Shown here piece by piece: positions 39,112 to 49,099 of a stretch of DNA of 64,000 nt (position 1 is the first letter of the stretch; each line of letters opens with the position of its first letter). Source of the stretch: Tessaracoccus massiliensis (GTDB taxonomy: Bacteria; Actinomycetota; Actinomycetes; Propionibacteriales; Propionibacteriaceae). The notes below the pieces were generated by a model. That model was not told the DNA's origin and did not search any database. It saw nothing but the letters and a program-made list of their open reading frames with translations. Both the position numbers and the translations under genes were made by a program. The stretch covers positions 536,144 to 600,143 of the forward strand of contig NZ_LN623543.1 of the NCBI RefSeq assembly GCF_000826065.2, in the 5' to 3' direction.

Positions 39112-40416
39112 TCAGAAGCCCTCAACCCGCATGACGCGAACCTCGGAGCCCACGAAATCCGCGGCCGACAACTCGGCGACGACCGCCTCGAGCGAGGATT
39201 CGCGCGTCTCGTGCGTCATCACGCCGAGGCGGGCGGGGAAGCCCTCCTCGTGTTCCTCGTCCTCCAGGTAGGCCTGCTGGACCACACGCAGCGACACGCC
39301 GTGGTCGCCGAACAGCGCGGCGCAGCGCGCCAGCACGCCGGGGCGGTCCTCCACCTCGAAGCTGAGGTAGAACTGGGCCAGCGATTCGCCGATGGGCGCC
39401 ACCTGGCGGCGGGTGTACCCGGAACCCACATGCCCCGCGGTGCCGCGACGGCGGTTGCGGGCCACGGTGACCACGTCGCCCATGACGGCGCTCGCGGTGG
39501 GGTTGCCACCGGCGCCGGCACCGAGGAACATCAACTCGCCCGCCTCGCGGGAGTTGACGAAGATCGCATTGTAGGCGCCTCGCACGGAGGCCAGCGGGTG
39601 CTTGTTGGCCACCATGGCCGGATGCACCTTGACGATGATGCGGTCATCAGCGGTGAGCTTCGCCACGGCGAGCAGCTTGACGGTGCAGTCGAGCGACTCT
39701 GCGGCCGCGATGTCGCTCTCGGTCACGCCCGTGATGCCCTGTGTGAAGACCTCGCCGCCCTTGACTTCGGTGTGGAACGCGAGCCCGGCCAGGATGGCGG
39801 CCTTGGCCGCGGCGTCGTGGCCCTCCACATCGGCGGTGGGGTCCGCCTCCGCGTAGCCCAGGTCCTGTGCCTCGGCGAGGGCTTCGTCGAAGCTGACGTC
39901 GTCTGTGACCATCTTGTCGAGGATGAAGTTGGTGGTGCCGTTGACGATGCCCATCACCTCGGTGATGTCGTCGCCCACGAGGGACTCGCGCAGCGGGCGG
40001 ATGATCGGGATCGCGCCGGCCACCGCGGCCTCGTAGTAGAGGTCCGCCCCGTTCTCCTGCGCCAGGCGCGACAGCTCGCCCAGGTCCTCGGCGAGCAGCG
40101 CCTTGTTGGCGGAGATGACGGAGGCGCCCTTGCTGAGTGCGGTGCGCACCAGCCCCCTGGCCGGTTCGAGGCCGCCGATCAGTTCGATGACGATGTCGAG
40201 GTCGTCGCGCGCCACGAGAGACTCTAGATCTGTCGTCAGCAGCGCCGGATCGATGCCGGGGCGGTCCGCGTCCATGCGGCGCACGCCGATGCCGACCAGT
40301 TCCAGGCGACGGCCGATGCGCTGCTCGAGCGTGTCGCCCTCGTTGAGGATGATGCGTGCCACCTGGCTGCCGACGACGCCGGCTCCCAGCAGCACAACCT
40401 TGAGCGGCTTGCTCAC
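39112..40416 (-). CDS. hom: Homoserine dehydrogenase
   Basis: Reduces aspartate semialdehyde to homoserine. The 434-residue protein has the NAD(P) loop VVLLGAGVVGSQVARII at residues 7-23, the catalytic domain with GIVNGTTNFILDKM, and ADPTADVEGHDAAAKAAILA. A C-terminal ACT domain (about 350-434, FYLSFEVEDRPGVLARCAAL) implies feedback control by threonine. ATG 40416 overlaps the lysA stop by 4 bp; operon lysA-hom-thrB. Confidence 0.95.
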   Translation of the reverse strand: MSKPLKVVLLGAGVVGSQVARIILNEGDTLEQRIGRRLELVGIGVRRMDADRPGIDPALLTTDLESLVARDDLDIVIELIGGLEPARGLVRTALSKGASVISANKALLAEDLGELSRLAQENGADLYYEAAVAGAIPIIRPLRESLVGDDITEVMGIVNGTTNFILDKMVTDDVSFDEALAEAQDLGYAEADPTADVEGHDAAAKAAILAGLAFHTEVKGGEVFTQGITGVTESDIAAAESLDCTVKLLAVAKLTADDRIIVKVHPAMVANKHPLASVRGAYNAIFVNSREAGELMFLGAGAGGNPTASAVMGDVVTVARNRRRGTAGHVGSGYTRRQVAPIGESLAQFYLSFEVEDRPGVLARCAALFGDHGVSLRVVQQAYLEDEEHEEGFPARLGVMTHETRESSLEAVVAELSAADFVGSEVRVMRVEGF

Positions 40417-41816
40417 TTACCCACATCCAATCTCATGAGGTCGTCCAGGGTCTCGCGGCGGAGCATCACGTCGGTGACACCGTCCTTCGCGCTGACGACG
40501 GGGGGCTTCGGAATCTGATTGTAGTTATTGGCCATGCTGCGCGCGTAGGCGCCCGAACCTGGCACGGCGATGAGGTCGCCGATGCGCACGTCACCGGGCA
40601 GGAACACGTCGCGGATCAGGATGTCGCCGCCCTCGCAGTGCTTGCCGACGACGCGGCACAGCACCGGCTCCGCGCCTGAGGTGCGGTTGGCGATGGCGCC
40701 CGAGTACTCCGCCGCATAGAGGGCCGGGCGGATGTTGTCGCTCATGCCGCCGTCGACGCTGACGTAGGTGCGGGAGCGCCCGCCCTCCAACTCGACGATC
40801 TTGACGGTGCCCACCTCGTAGACGGCCACCCCGGAGGGGCCGCAGATGGCGCGGCCGGGCTCGATGCTCAGGTGTGGGCGGGCGATGCCGAACGCCCGGC
40901 ACTCGTGCTCGATCATCTCCTCGAAGGAGGCTGCGATCTGAGTGGTGGCCGTGGGGCTGTCCGCCGAGGTGTAGGCGATGCCGAAGCCGCCGCCCAGATC
41001 CATCTCCGGCAGCTCGACGCCTGTGGCGGTGCGGAACTGCGAGGCCAGCTTCATGGTGCGGCGGATGGCCACCTCGAAGCCGTGGGTGTCGAAGATCTGG
41101 GAGCCGATGTGGGAGTGGATGCCGCGCAGTTCGAGGTACTTCGAGGACTGGCAGCGCACCAGCGCCGTCAGCGCCATCCCGCCCATGATGCTCAACCCGA
41201 ACTTCTGATCCTCGTGCGCGGTGGCGATGTACTCATGCGTGTGCGCCTCGACGCCGGTGGTGACGCGCACCAGCACGTTGGCGGTGTGGCCGCCCTCCTC
41301 GCAGGCGCGTTCCAGGCGGTTGATCTCATCGAAGGAGTCCACAATGATGCGCCCCACGCCCTGCTCCAACGCGAAGGCGATCTCGGCCTCGGACTTGTTG
41401 TTGCCGTGGAAGCCGAGCCGCTCGGCGGGCATGCCGCCGGCCAGCGCGATGCGCATCTCCCCCATGGTGGTGACATCCAGGTTGAGGCCCTCTTCGGCTG
41501 CCCACCGGGCCACGCGCCGGGTCAGCAGCGCCTTGCCCGCGTAGTAGATGGACCAGCCGGGGAAGGCCTGCAGGAAGTCGCGCGCCCTGGAGCGGAAGTC
41601 CTCCTCGTCGATCACGTAGACGGGGGTGCCGTGCTCCTCGGCCGCCTCGGTCAGGGGCACGCCCGCGACGACGATGCGGCCCTGCTCGTCGCGGTGGGTG
41701 CCGCGGGGCCACAGCGCGAGGTCGAGTTCGTTGAGGTCATCGGGCACTGTGAGCCACTGCGGGCCGCCCTGCACGGCATCCGCATGGATCGAGCCGGCGA
41801 TGTGCATGTGGGTCAT
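40413..41816 (-). CDS. lysA: Diaminopimelate decarboxylase
   Basis: Converts meso-DAP to lysine using PLP. The 467-residue protein has the PLP lysine in YYAGKALLTRRVARWAAEEG (about residue 92) and GFHGNNKS. HSHIGSQI and DLGGGFGIAY form the phosphate-binding region, EPGRAICGPSG follows, and CEGGDILIRD contains the Cys of the partner active site. ATG 41816; a second ATG three codons on (41807) is possible. First gene of lysA-hom-thrB. Confidence 0.95.
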   Translation of the reverse strand: MTHMHIAGSIHADAVQGGPQWLTVPDDLNELDLALWPRGTHRDEQGRIVVAGVPLTEAAEEHGTPVYVIDEEDFRSRARDFLQAFPGWSIYYAGKALLTRRVARWAAEEGLNLDVTTMGEMRIALAGGMPAERLGFHGNNKSEAEIAFALEQGVGRIIVDSFDEINRLERACEEGGHTANVLVRVTTGVEAHTHEYIATAHEDQKFGLSIMGGMALTALVRCQSSKYLELRGIHSHIGSQIFDTHGFEVAIRRTMKLASQFRTATGVELPEMDLGGGFGIAYTSADSPTATTQIAASFEEMIEHECRAFGIARPHLSIEPGRAICGPSGVAVYEVGTVKIVELEGGRSRTYVSVDGGMSDNIRPALYAAEYSGAIANRTSGAEPVLCRVVGKHCEGGDILIRDVFLPGDVRIGDLIAVPGSGAYARSMANNYNQIPKPPVVSAKDGVTDVMLRRETLDDLMRLDVGK

Positions 41817-41845
41817 GCGCCCAAGCCTGCCAGAGCGCCCGGCCC

Positions 41846-42349
41846 TCAGCTAACCGCGTCCACCTCTACCAGCTTGGCCTCGCGGAGCAGCACCTCGGCC
41901 GGATCGCCGTCGACGACCTCGCCGTCGACCCGCACCGTGAGGGAGCCGCAGGCCGCGCCGAGGCAGCCGTCGGCGAAGCGCACCCCCCACAACTCGAACA
42001 GGTGGCCGAGCGTGGATTCGCGGTTGCCCTGGCCCTCCAACCACACCTCCCCGCCCGGGTCATGGGTGTGCACCGGCGCCTGGATGGCTCGCGGGCGGTC
42101 GATCCCGATGAACGCGGGCACCTCGACGGCCTCGCCGTCGACGCTCACCGCGAGGTCGAGGATCCAGGGATCCGAGTCGTCGCCCAGCGAGAGTTCGGGG
42201 AGGCCCGTGGCCTGGATGTAGGAGATGGCGTCGCGCGGCGCATCCCACGGCGGAGGGGTGTCGCGCTGCACCGGAGGGGCGGGCTCGGGGCGCGACACGC
42301 AGCCGACGAGCAGCAGGACCGTGACGAGGACAACCAGCAACCGATGCAC
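41846..42349 (-). CDS. Putative lipoprotein, function unknown
   Basis: A 167-residue protein. GTG 42349 opens a signal peptide (HRLLVVLVTVLLLVGC) with lipobox Cys at about residue 17. The mature part is Pro-rich at first, then beta-rich (DPWILDLAVSVDGEAVEVPA, GHLFELWGVRFADGCLGAACGS) with a Cys pair that might form a disulfide. No family recognised. 29 bp upstream of lysA on the same strand, so it may be the first gene of that operon. Confidence 0.75.
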   Translation of the reverse strand: MHRLLVVLVTVLLLVGCVSRPEPAPPVQRDTPPPWDAPRDAISYIQATGLPELSLGDDSDPWILDLAVSVDGEAVEVPAFIGIDRPRAIQAPVHTHDPGGEVWLEGQGNRESTLGHLFELWGVRFADGCLGAACGSLTVRVDGEVVDGDPAEVLLREAKLVEVDAVS

Positions 42350-42445
42350 CCGGCCACCATAGCCGCGTCGACGCCACGGGAGGGCGGTTGGTTTCTGCAC
42401 CGGTCGAGAGGTGCTAACCTTTCACGGTCGCCTACAAAGTGACCG

Positions 42446-42517
42446 GCCCCCGTAGCTCAGGGGATAGAGCACCGCCCTCCGGAGGCGGGAGCCGAGGTTC
42501 GAATCCTCGCGGGGGCG
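42446..42517 (+). tRNA. tRNA-Arg (anticodon CCG)
   Basis: 72 nt. Acceptor GCCCCCG/CGGGGGC, D-stem GCTC/GAGC, anticodon stem CCGCC/GGCGG with loop CTCCGGA (anticodon CCG, reading CGG), T-arm CGAGG-TTCGAAT-CCTCG, discriminator G. CCA is not encoded. A tRNA-Arg also precedes argS-lysA in mycobacteria. Confidence 0.96.
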
Positions 42518-42541
42518 CCGTCCATCTCTCTGGGAGGCACA

Positions 42542-43810
42542 GTGACCAAGCTCGCACGGGCCGCTGGCAGCCTCACCCCCAGAGACGTCGCGGTGCCGGT
42601 TGGTCTCATCATCGTCTTCGCCGTGACCCGCTACCTCATCGCGCTGTCGCTGCAGTTGGAATCGGTCGCCTTCATCGCCAACGACGTGGGCTATTACGCC
42701 TTCTTCCTCAACAAGTTGGAGATGGGCGAGACGGGCATCATGCTGGAATACCCCGTGCCGGCGGTGTGGATCATGCAGTTCATCTACTGGCTGGGCGGTG
42801 GCATGCAGACGTGGACCACCACCTACGTGGTGTGCTTTGTGCTGCTGGACTTCCTAGTGGCGGCACTGCTGTACCGCCGCCGCAACGCGGCCGCGGCCCT
42901 GTTCTGGATCCTTTTCACCGGCGCGCAGGGGGCCGTGCTCTGGTACCGGTTCGACCTCATCCCCGCCGCGTTGGTGGCCATCGCCTGCCTTGACGCGATG
43001 CGCTTCCCGAAGGTCGCGGGCGGCGCCATCGGCCTGGGCGCGGCCATCAAGCTCTGGCCTGCCCTCCTGATCGGACCTCTGCTGGCGCCAAACCCCGTCC
43101 GCCGCACAGGCGGCCGGAGCCGCCTCATCGGTTTCGTGGTGGCCGGCTTCGGGCTGGCCGCCGCCTCCCTGCTGACGCACGGCTGGACCCGATCGGCCTC
43201 CCCGATCACGTGGCAGAGTGAACGCGGCCTGCAGATCGAATCCGTACCCGCCACCCCGCTGATGTTCCTGCGCACGTTCACACACAACGAGAGCTGGCTC
43301 ATCGACATCTCCGAGTACAACGCCCTGGAAATCGTCACCGGCCCTGGCATCGATGCCCTGCTGAACGTCTCGACGGCGCTGACGGCCGCGTCGATCCTGC
43401 TCGCCGTGGTGCTCAGTTGGCGACTCATCCGTAACTTCTCACTCGAGGATTCCCGCCTGCACGAGGCGATGCTGCTGGCAGTGCTCGCGATTCTCCTGGC
43501 CACCGTCGTGGCGAACAAGACGCTCTCTCCGCAGTACATCGTGTGGATCGGAGGGCCGGTGGCCGCGCTGCTGGTGATCCAGCGCAGCGGTTGGCTGAAG
43601 CGTCACATCATTGTCATGGCAGTGGCGATGGTGGTCATCGGCGGGCTGACGCAGTTCACCTACCCGTGGGGCGCCTACGGCGTGATGGCCATCCCCCAGG
43701 GTTCGGGCCCCGAAACCTCGGTGCTGGTGCTGCGCAACGTCATGCTCGTGGCGCTGACGGTCCACGCGCTCGTGCTCGCCTGGCGGACCGGGCGCCGCCC
43801 CACCTCCTGA
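42542..43810 (+). CDS. Polytopic membrane glycosyltransferase-like protein (GT87/DUF2029-like)
   Basis: A 422-residue protein with about ten TM helices. An acidic pair in the first extracytoplasmic loop (ANDVGYYAFFLNKLEMGE, YPVPAVWIMQFIYWLGGG), ARYDLIP-like WYRFDLIPAALVAIACLDAM, and GAAIKLWPALLIGPLL fit polyprenyl-phosphate-dependent mannosyl/arabinosyl transferases of the GT87 family. Acceptor unknown. GGGAGGC precedes GTG 42542, 24 bp after the tRNA. Confidence 0.75.
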   Translation: MTKLARAAGSLTPRDVAVPVGLIIVFAVTRYLIALSLQLESVAFIANDVGYYAFFLNKLEMGETGIMLEYPVPAVWIMQFIYWLGGGMQTWTTTYVVCFVLLDFLVAALLYRRRNAAAALFWILFTGAQGAVLWYRFDLIPAALVAIACLDAMRFPKVAGGAIGLGAAIKLWPALLIGPLLAPNPVRRTGGRSRLIGFVVAGFGLAAASLLTHGWTRSASPITWQSERGLQIESVPATPLMFLRTFTHNESWLIDISEYNALEIVTGPGIDALLNVSTALTAASILLAVVLSWRLIRNFSLEDSRLHEAMLLAVLAILLATVVANKTLSPQYIVWIGGPVAALLVIQRSGWLKRHIIVMAVAMVVIGGLTQFTYPWGAYGVMAIPQGSGPETSVLVLRNVMLVALTVHALVLAWRTGRRPTS

Positions 43811-43916
43811 GAGCGGTCAAAAGCGTTGCTCATTATTGGGTAAGCTTCCTCCTGCAGCCGCGGACGTCTGCGGCCTCCGTAACCAACAGAGGGGAAAGTG
43901 GCTTCTGCCACGGAAC

Positions 43917-46900
43917 ATGTCAGCACCTGACTCCAATGACCTTTTCGGTGCCAATTCCTGGCTCATCGACGAGATGCGGGAGGCGTATGACGCAGACCCG
44001 CAGTCAGTAGACGCCACCTGGCGCGAGTTCTTCGCCGCGGAGGGTAACCCCGCGCAGGCCGCCGCCAAGACGTCCTCCTCTCCCCCGGCGGACAAGGCCC
44101 CGGCCAAGCCCGAGGCGCAGCCCAAGGCAGAGACCAAGCCCGAGCCGAAGCCTGAGCCCAAGGCCCAGCGTCCCCATTCACCCGAGGCGAAGCAGCGCGA
44201 CAAGGCCACCTCCGCGCCTGAGAAGCCGGCCACCCAGACCACCGCGGCAAAGGCCGCCAAGGCGGAGAGCAAGCCCACCGTCGAGAAGGTGACCAAGGGT
44301 CGCAACGCGCCGCACAACCCCGGCACGGGCGCCGGGCTCAGTGCCAACCCGCCCAGCCCCAGCGTGCGCCCTGAGCCCTCGGCCGCGGAGCCCAGGTACA
44401 CCGTGCTGCGCGGCGCGCCCATGCGCACCGCCAAGAACATGGACACGTCGCTCTCGGTGCCCACCGCCACCTCTGTGCGCTCCGTGCCGATGAAGCTCGT
44501 CATCGACCAGCGCGGCCTGATCAACAACTTCCTGCGTCAGTCCAAGGGCGGCAAGGTCTCCTTCACCCACATCATCGGCTACGCCATGGTGCAGGCACTC
44601 AAGGCCATGCCCGAGATGAACAACGCCTACGACGTGATCGACGGCAAGCCCAACCTGATCGAGAACCCCTCGATCAATCTGGGCATCGCCATCGACATCC
44701 GCAAGGGCGACACCCGCCAGCTGCTGGTGCCCAACATCAAGGGCTGCGAGTCCCTCAACTTCTTCCAGTTCTGGTCCGCCTACGAGCAGGTGGTGCAGAA
44801 GACCCGCGCCGGTGACCTGCAGGTATCAGACTTCGCCGGCACCACCGCGTCGCTGACCAACCCGGGCGGCATCGGCACCAACCATTCGGTGCCCCGCCTC
44901 ATGACCGGCCAGGGCATGATCCTGGGCGTCGGCAACATCGACTACCCGGCCGAGTTCCAGGGCATGAGCGAGTCGAAGATGACCGAACTGGCCGTGTCGA
45001 AGATCACGACGCTGACCTCGACCTACGACCACCGCGTCATCCAGGGCGCCACCTCCGGCGAGTTCCTGAAGAAGCTGCACGGCCTGCTGCTCGGCGAGGA
45101 CAACTTCTACGACGAGATCTACGAGGCGCTGCGCATCCCCTACGAGCCGCTGCGGTGGGCGCCGGACATCTCCGCGCACCGGGACTCGCAGGTCTCCAAG
45201 ACCGCCCGCGTCCTCGAGCTGATCAACTCCTACCGGGCGTTCGGCCACCTCACGGCGGACACGGATCCCCTTGAGTACCGTCAGCGCTCCCACGAGGACC
45301 TGCGCCTCGAGACGCACGGCCTGTCCATCTGGGACCTCGACCGCGAGTTCGCCGTCGGCACCTTCGGCGGCCGCGAGCGCACCTACCTCCCGCTGCGCGA
45401 CATCCTTTCCACGCTGCAGGATTCCTACTGCCGCACGGTGGGCGTCGAGTACATGCACATCGCGGATCCGCGGCAGCGCCAGTGGTTCCAGCAGCGCATG
45501 GAGAAGCAGCACCAGCCGCTGACACACGAAGAGCACATGCACGCGCTCGACAAGCTCAACGAGGCGGAGATCTTCGAGACCTTCCTCCAGACGAAGTTCG
45601 TCGGCCAGAAACGCTTCTCCCTCGAAGGCGGCGAGTCGCTGATCGTGCTGCTCGACGAGATCGCGCAGCAGGCAGCCAATGATTCGGTCGACGAGGTGTG
45701 CATCGGCATGCCGCACCGCGGGCGCCTCAACGTGCTGGCCAACATCGTCGGCAAGAAGTACGCGCAGATCTTCAAGGAGTTCGACGGCCAGGTGGACCGC
45801 ACCGGCACCGGCGACGTGAAGTACCACCTGGGTGCGGAGGGCACGTTCGTCGCGGCCAACGGCGCCACGGTGAAGGCCTCGGTGGCCGCGAACCCGTCGC
45901 ACCTCGAAACGGTCAACCCCGTGCTGCAGGGCATCGCGCGCGCCAAGCAGGACGTACTGGGCGCCGGGGACTACCCCGTCCTGCCGCTGACGCTGCACGG
46001 CGACGCGTCGTTCTCCGGCCAGGGCGTGGTCTTCGAGACCATGCAGATGTCGCAACTGCGCGGCTACAAGACCGGCGGCACCATCCACGTGGTGGTCAAC
46101 AACCAGGTGGGCTTCACCACCGCCCCCACGGAGTCGCGTTCCTCCACGTACTGCACGGATGTGGCCAAGGCCATCTCCGCGCCCGTGCTGCACGTCAACG
46201 GCGACGATCCGGATTCGTGCATCCGCGCGGCCCGCATCGCGTTCGAGTACCGCCAGACGTTCCACAAGGACGTCGTGATCGACCTCGTCTGCTACCGCCG
46301 GCGCGGCCACAACGAGGGCGACGACCCGAGCTTCACGCAGCCCAACATGTATGACCTCATCGAGCAGAAGCGCTCGACCCGTCGTCTGTACACCGAGTCG
46401 TTGATCGGCCGTGGCGACATCTCTCTGGCCGACGCCGAAGACGTGATGAACCGCTTCCGCGCCCGCTTGGAGAACGTGTTCCGCGAGGTGCGCGAGTCCA
46501 AAGATGCGGCGGACGACGAGTACCGCAAGGTGCCGTACTACCCCACCAAGCCGGAGACGCGGCTCACGGAGATCACCGCGGAGATGCTGCAGACCATTGC
46601 GAACGTGCACACGCAGTTCCCGGAGGGTTTCAAGGTGCACCCGAAGGTGCAGCCGCAGCTCGAGCGCCGCGCCGAGGCGATCATGAACGGCCCCATCGAC
46701 TGGGCCACCGCCGAGATCATCGCCTTCGGCTCGCTCCTCATCGAGGGACGCCCCGTGCGTCTCGCCGGTCAGGACTCGCGCCGCGGCACGTTCTCGCAGC
46801 GCTTCGCCGCCATCGTCGACCGCGTGACCAACGAGGCATGGGTGCCGCTGAAGCACCTCACGGAGGACCAGGCGACGTTCGAGGTGTGGGACTCGCTACT

Positions 46901-47738
46901 CAGCGAGTACGCCGCGCTCGGCTTCGAGTACGGCTATTCCGTGGCCCGTCCGGATGCGCTGGTGCTCTGGGAGGCGCAGTTCGGCGACTTCGTCAACGGC
47001 GCCCAGATCATCTCGGATGAGTTCGTCGCCGCCGGCAACGCCAAGTGGGGCCAGAAGTCGGGCGTGTGCCTGCTGCTGCCCCACGGCTACGAGGGCCAGG
47101 GGCCGGACCACTCGTCGGCACGCATCGAGCGGTGGCTGCAGCTGTGCGCTGAGGGTGCGCTGGCCGTGTGCCAGCCGTCCACGCCCGCCAACCACTTCCA
47201 CCTCCTGCGCCAACACGCCTACGTCAACTGGCACCGCCCCGTCGTGATCGCCACGCCCAAGTCGATGCTGCGCAACAAGTTGGCCACCTCCACGCCGGAG
47301 GAGTTCACCTCCGGCAAGTGGAACCCGGCCCTGGACGATCCCACCATCGAGGACCCGTCCAAGGTGGAGCGCATCGTCCTGTGCTCGGGCAAGGTCCGCT
47401 GGGACCTGGTGGCCCGCCGCGAGAAGATGGGCCACGACGGCAGGACCGCCATCATCTCGCTGGAGCGGCTCTACCCGCTTCCCACCGACGAGTTGGTGGA
47501 GATCCTGCGCAGGTACGCCCACGTCACCGACGTGCGCTTCGTGCAGGACGAGCCGGAGAACCAGGGAGCCTGGCCGTTCATGGCCCAGCACCTGCCCGGG
47601 GCGGTCAAGGAGAAGTTCCCCGAGTTCGAGCTGAACATGCAGCCCATCACGCGCCCGTGGTCGTCGGCTCCGTCGGTCGGGTCCATGGCGGTCCACAAGG
47701 ACCAGGAGGACGAACTGCTCAAGGCGGCGCTGGGCTGA
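43917..47738 (+). CDS. kgd: Multifunctional 2-oxoglutarate dehydrogenase E2o-E1o (Kgd/OdhA)
   Basis: TCA-cycle enzyme of 1273 residues fusing a succinyltransferase domain to a thiamine-dependent dehydrogenase. Residues 1-40 (NDLFGANSWLIDEMREAY) are the E1 N-terminal motif. About 45-165 is an Ala/Pro/Lys linker. About 170-400 is an E2 core without lipoyl domain (catalytic TYDHRVIQGATSGEF). E1o follows with MPHRGRLNVLANI, GDASFSGQGVVFETMQMSQ and VVVNNQVGFTTAPT for thiamine diphosphate/Mg2+. This fusion is typical of actinobacteria and is inhibited by FHA proteins there. ATG 43917 lacks a close ribosome site; AGAGGGGAAAG lies about 20 bases upstream, so the true start may be earlier. Confidence 0.95.
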   Translation: MSAPDSNDLFGANSWLIDEMREAYDADPQSVDATWREFFAAEGNPAQAAAKTSSSPPADKAPAKPEAQPKAETKPEPKPEPKAQRPHSPEAKQRDKATSAPEKPATQTTAAKAAKAESKPTVEKVTKGRNAPHNPGTGAGLSANPPSPSVRPEPSAAEPRYTVLRGAPMRTAKNMDTSLSVPTATSVRSVPMKLVIDQRGLINNFLRQSKGGKVSFTHIIGYAMVQALKAMPEMNNAYDVIDGKPNLIENPSINLGIAIDIRKGDTRQLLVPNIKGCESLNFFQFWSAYEQVVQKTRAGDLQVSDFAGTTASLTNPGGIGTNHSVPRLMTGQGMILGVGNIDYPAEFQGMSESKMTELAVSKITTLTSTYDHRVIQGATSGEFLKKLHGLLLGEDNFYDEIYEALRIPYEPLRWAPDISAHRDSQVSKTARVLELINSYRAFGHLTADTDPLEYRQRSHEDLRLETHGLSIWDLDREFAVGTFGGRERTYLPLRDILSTLQDSYCRTVGVEYMHIADPRQRQWFQQRMEKQHQPLTHEEHMHALDKLNEAEIFETFLQTKFVGQKRFSLEGGESLIVLLDEIAQQAANDSVDEVCIGMPHRGRLNVLANIVGKKYAQIFKEFDGQVDRTGTGDVKYHLGAEGTFVAANGATVKASVAANPSHLETVNPVLQGIARAKQDVLGAGDYPVLPLTLHGDASFSGQGVVFETMQMSQLRGYKTGGTIHVVVNNQVGFTTAPTESRSSTYCTDVAKAISAPVLHVNGDDPDSCIRAARIAFEYRQTFHKDVVIDLVCYRRRGHNEGDDPSFTQPNMYDLIEQKRSTRRLYTESLIGRGDISLADAEDVMNRFRARLENVFREVRESKDAADDEYRKVPYYPTKPETRLTEITAEMLQTIANVHTQFPEGFKVHPKVQPQLERRAEAIMNGPIDWATAEIIAFGSLLIEGRPVRLAGQDSRRGTFSQRFAAIVDRVTNEAWVPLKHLTEDQATFEVWDSLLSEYAALGFEYGYSVARPDALVLWEAQFGDFVNGAQIISDEFVAAGNAKWGQKSGVCLLLPHGYEGQGPDHSSARIERWLQLCAEGALAVCQPSTPANHFHLLRQHAYVNWHRPVVIATPKSMLRNKLATSTPEEFTSGKWNPALDDPTIEDPSKVERIVLCSGKVRWDLVARREKMGHDGRTAIISLERLYPLPTDELVEILRRYAHVTDVRFVQDEPENQGAWPFMAQHLPGAVKEKFPEFELNMQPITRPWSSAPSVGSMAVHKDQEDELLKAALG

Positions 47739-47771
47739 GGCCCACACCGCCCGCGGTCTAAGCTGTCGGGC

Positions 47772-47951
47772 ATGTACTTCACCGACCGCGGACTCGAAGA
47801 GCTGGTTGATCGGCGGGGCCACGAGGAGATCTCCTTCGAGTGGCTCGCCGAACAACTGCGCACCTTCGTCGACCTCAATCCCGAATTCGAAACCCCCGTC
47901 GAACGGCTGGCCTCCTGGCTGGCCCGCCTCGACGATGATGAGGAGGACTGA
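47772..47951 (+). CDS. DUF6104-type small protein
   Basis: A 59-residue acidic protein, MYFTDRGLEELVDRRGHEEI followed by FEWLAEQLRTFVDLNPEFE and an Asp/Glu-rich end. Short proteins of this kind lie right after the 2-oxoglutarate dehydrogenase gene in other actinobacteria. Helical, no known function. The stop overlaps the galK start (TGATG), so galK translation may depend on it. Confidence 0.82.
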   Translation: MYFTDRGLEELVDRRGHEEISFEWLAEQLRTFVDLNPEFETPVERLASWLARLDDDEED

Positions 47952-49099
47952 TGCTGGATCTCGACGCTCTCAAGGCCCGCTACCGCAGCGTGGTGGGAGC
48001 CGAGCCCGAGGGGCTGTGGTCCGCCCCGGGCCGCGTCAACCTCATCGGTGAACACACCGATTACAACGACGGCTTCGTGCTGCCCTTCGCGCTCGAGAAG
48101 AAGGCCGTCATCGCCGGCGGGCAACGCGACGACGACGCCCTGGTGATCGTCTCGCTGGAACTCGACGAGGAGGTGCGCATCCCCCTCGCCGACCTGAAGC
48201 CCGGCACCGAGGGCTGGCACTCCTACCTCGCCGGCGTGGCCTGGGCGCTGCGGGAGGCCGGCCACGCCGTCGGCGGCGCGAACCTCGTGATGACCTCCGA
48301 TGTGCCGCTGGGGGCGGGGCTCTCCAGCTCCGCCGCCATCGAGTGCGCCACCGTCGCGACGCTGGCGGACCTGTACGGTCTGGACATCGCGCCCATCGAC
48401 CGGGCCAAGCTCGCCAGGGTCGCGGAGAACGCCTACGTCGGCGCCCCCACCGGGCTCCTCGACCAGGCGGCCAGCACGCTGTGCGAGGTGGACAACGGGC
48501 TGTTCCTGGACTGCCGCACGCTGGAGACCGAGCACGTCCCGCTGCCGATGGCCGATCAGGGCTACGAGATGCTGGTGCTCGACACCAAGACCCCGCACAG
48601 CCACGTCGACGGCGAGTACGGCACCCGCCGCGCCACCTGCGAGGCCGCAGCCGAGATCCTGGGCATCCCGGCACTGCGGGACGTCACCGACCTCGACGAG
48701 GCCCTGGCTCGGCTCGAGGACGAGACGATGGTCAAGCGCGTGCGCCACGTCGTCACGGAGAACGAGCGGGTACTCATGGCCTTCGAACTGGCCCGCACCT
48801 CGGACCTTTCCGAGCTAGCTCCCCTGCTCGACGCCTCGCACGCCTCGATGCGCGACGACTACGAGATCACCGTGCCCACCGTCGACCTGGCCGTCGAGAC
48901 GGCGAAGAAGGAGGGCGCCCTGGGCGCCCGCATGACCGGCGGAGGATTCGGGGGCTGCATCATCGCGCTCGCGAAGGCCGGCGACGCGGACCGGATCGGC
49001 CAGTCGATCGCCGCAGCGTTCAAGGACGCCGGCTTCGGCGCCCCGGAGTGGTTCACCGCCACGCCCGCCGCCGGCGCCGGGCGCCTCGCTGGTCCCTGA
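47951..49099 (+). CDS. galK: Galactokinase
   Basis: Phosphorylates galactose to galactose-1-phosphate. The 382-residue GHMP kinase has the galactokinase signature GRVNLIGEHTDYNDGFVLP at about residues 27-45, the ATP loop PLGAGLSSSAAIE and MTGGGFGGCIIAL. galT and galE are not in the window, so the rest of the Leloir pathway must be elsewhere if present. The final Gly-Pro-stop (GGTCCCTGA) is the head of a dispersed repeat. Confidence 0.95.
   Translation: MLDLDALKARYRSVVGAEPEGLWSAPGRVNLIGEHTDYNDGFVLPFALEKKAVIAGGQRDDDALVIVSLELDEEVRIPLADLKPGTEGWHSYLAGVAWALREAGHAVGGANLVMTSDVPLGAGLSSSAAIECATVATLADLYGLDIAPIDRAKLARVAENAYVGAPTGLLDQAASTLCEVDNGLFLDCRTLETEHVPLPMADQGYEMLVLDTKTPHSHVDGEYGTRRATCEAAAEILGIPALRDVTDLDEALARLEDETMVKRVRHVVTENERVLMAFELARTSDLSELAPLLDASHASMRDDYEITVPTVDLAVETAKKEGALGARMTGGGFGGCIIALAKAGDADRIGQSIAAAFKDAGFGAPEWFTATPAAGAGRLAGP

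Noticed and set aside
44826-46856. 676-codon minus-strand ORF opposite the 2-oxoglutarate dehydrogenase gene
   Set aside because: Shadow of codon bias in a GC-rich gene; sequence is Val/Arg/His/Leu-rich with no family resemblance, while the plus strand is a clear enzyme.
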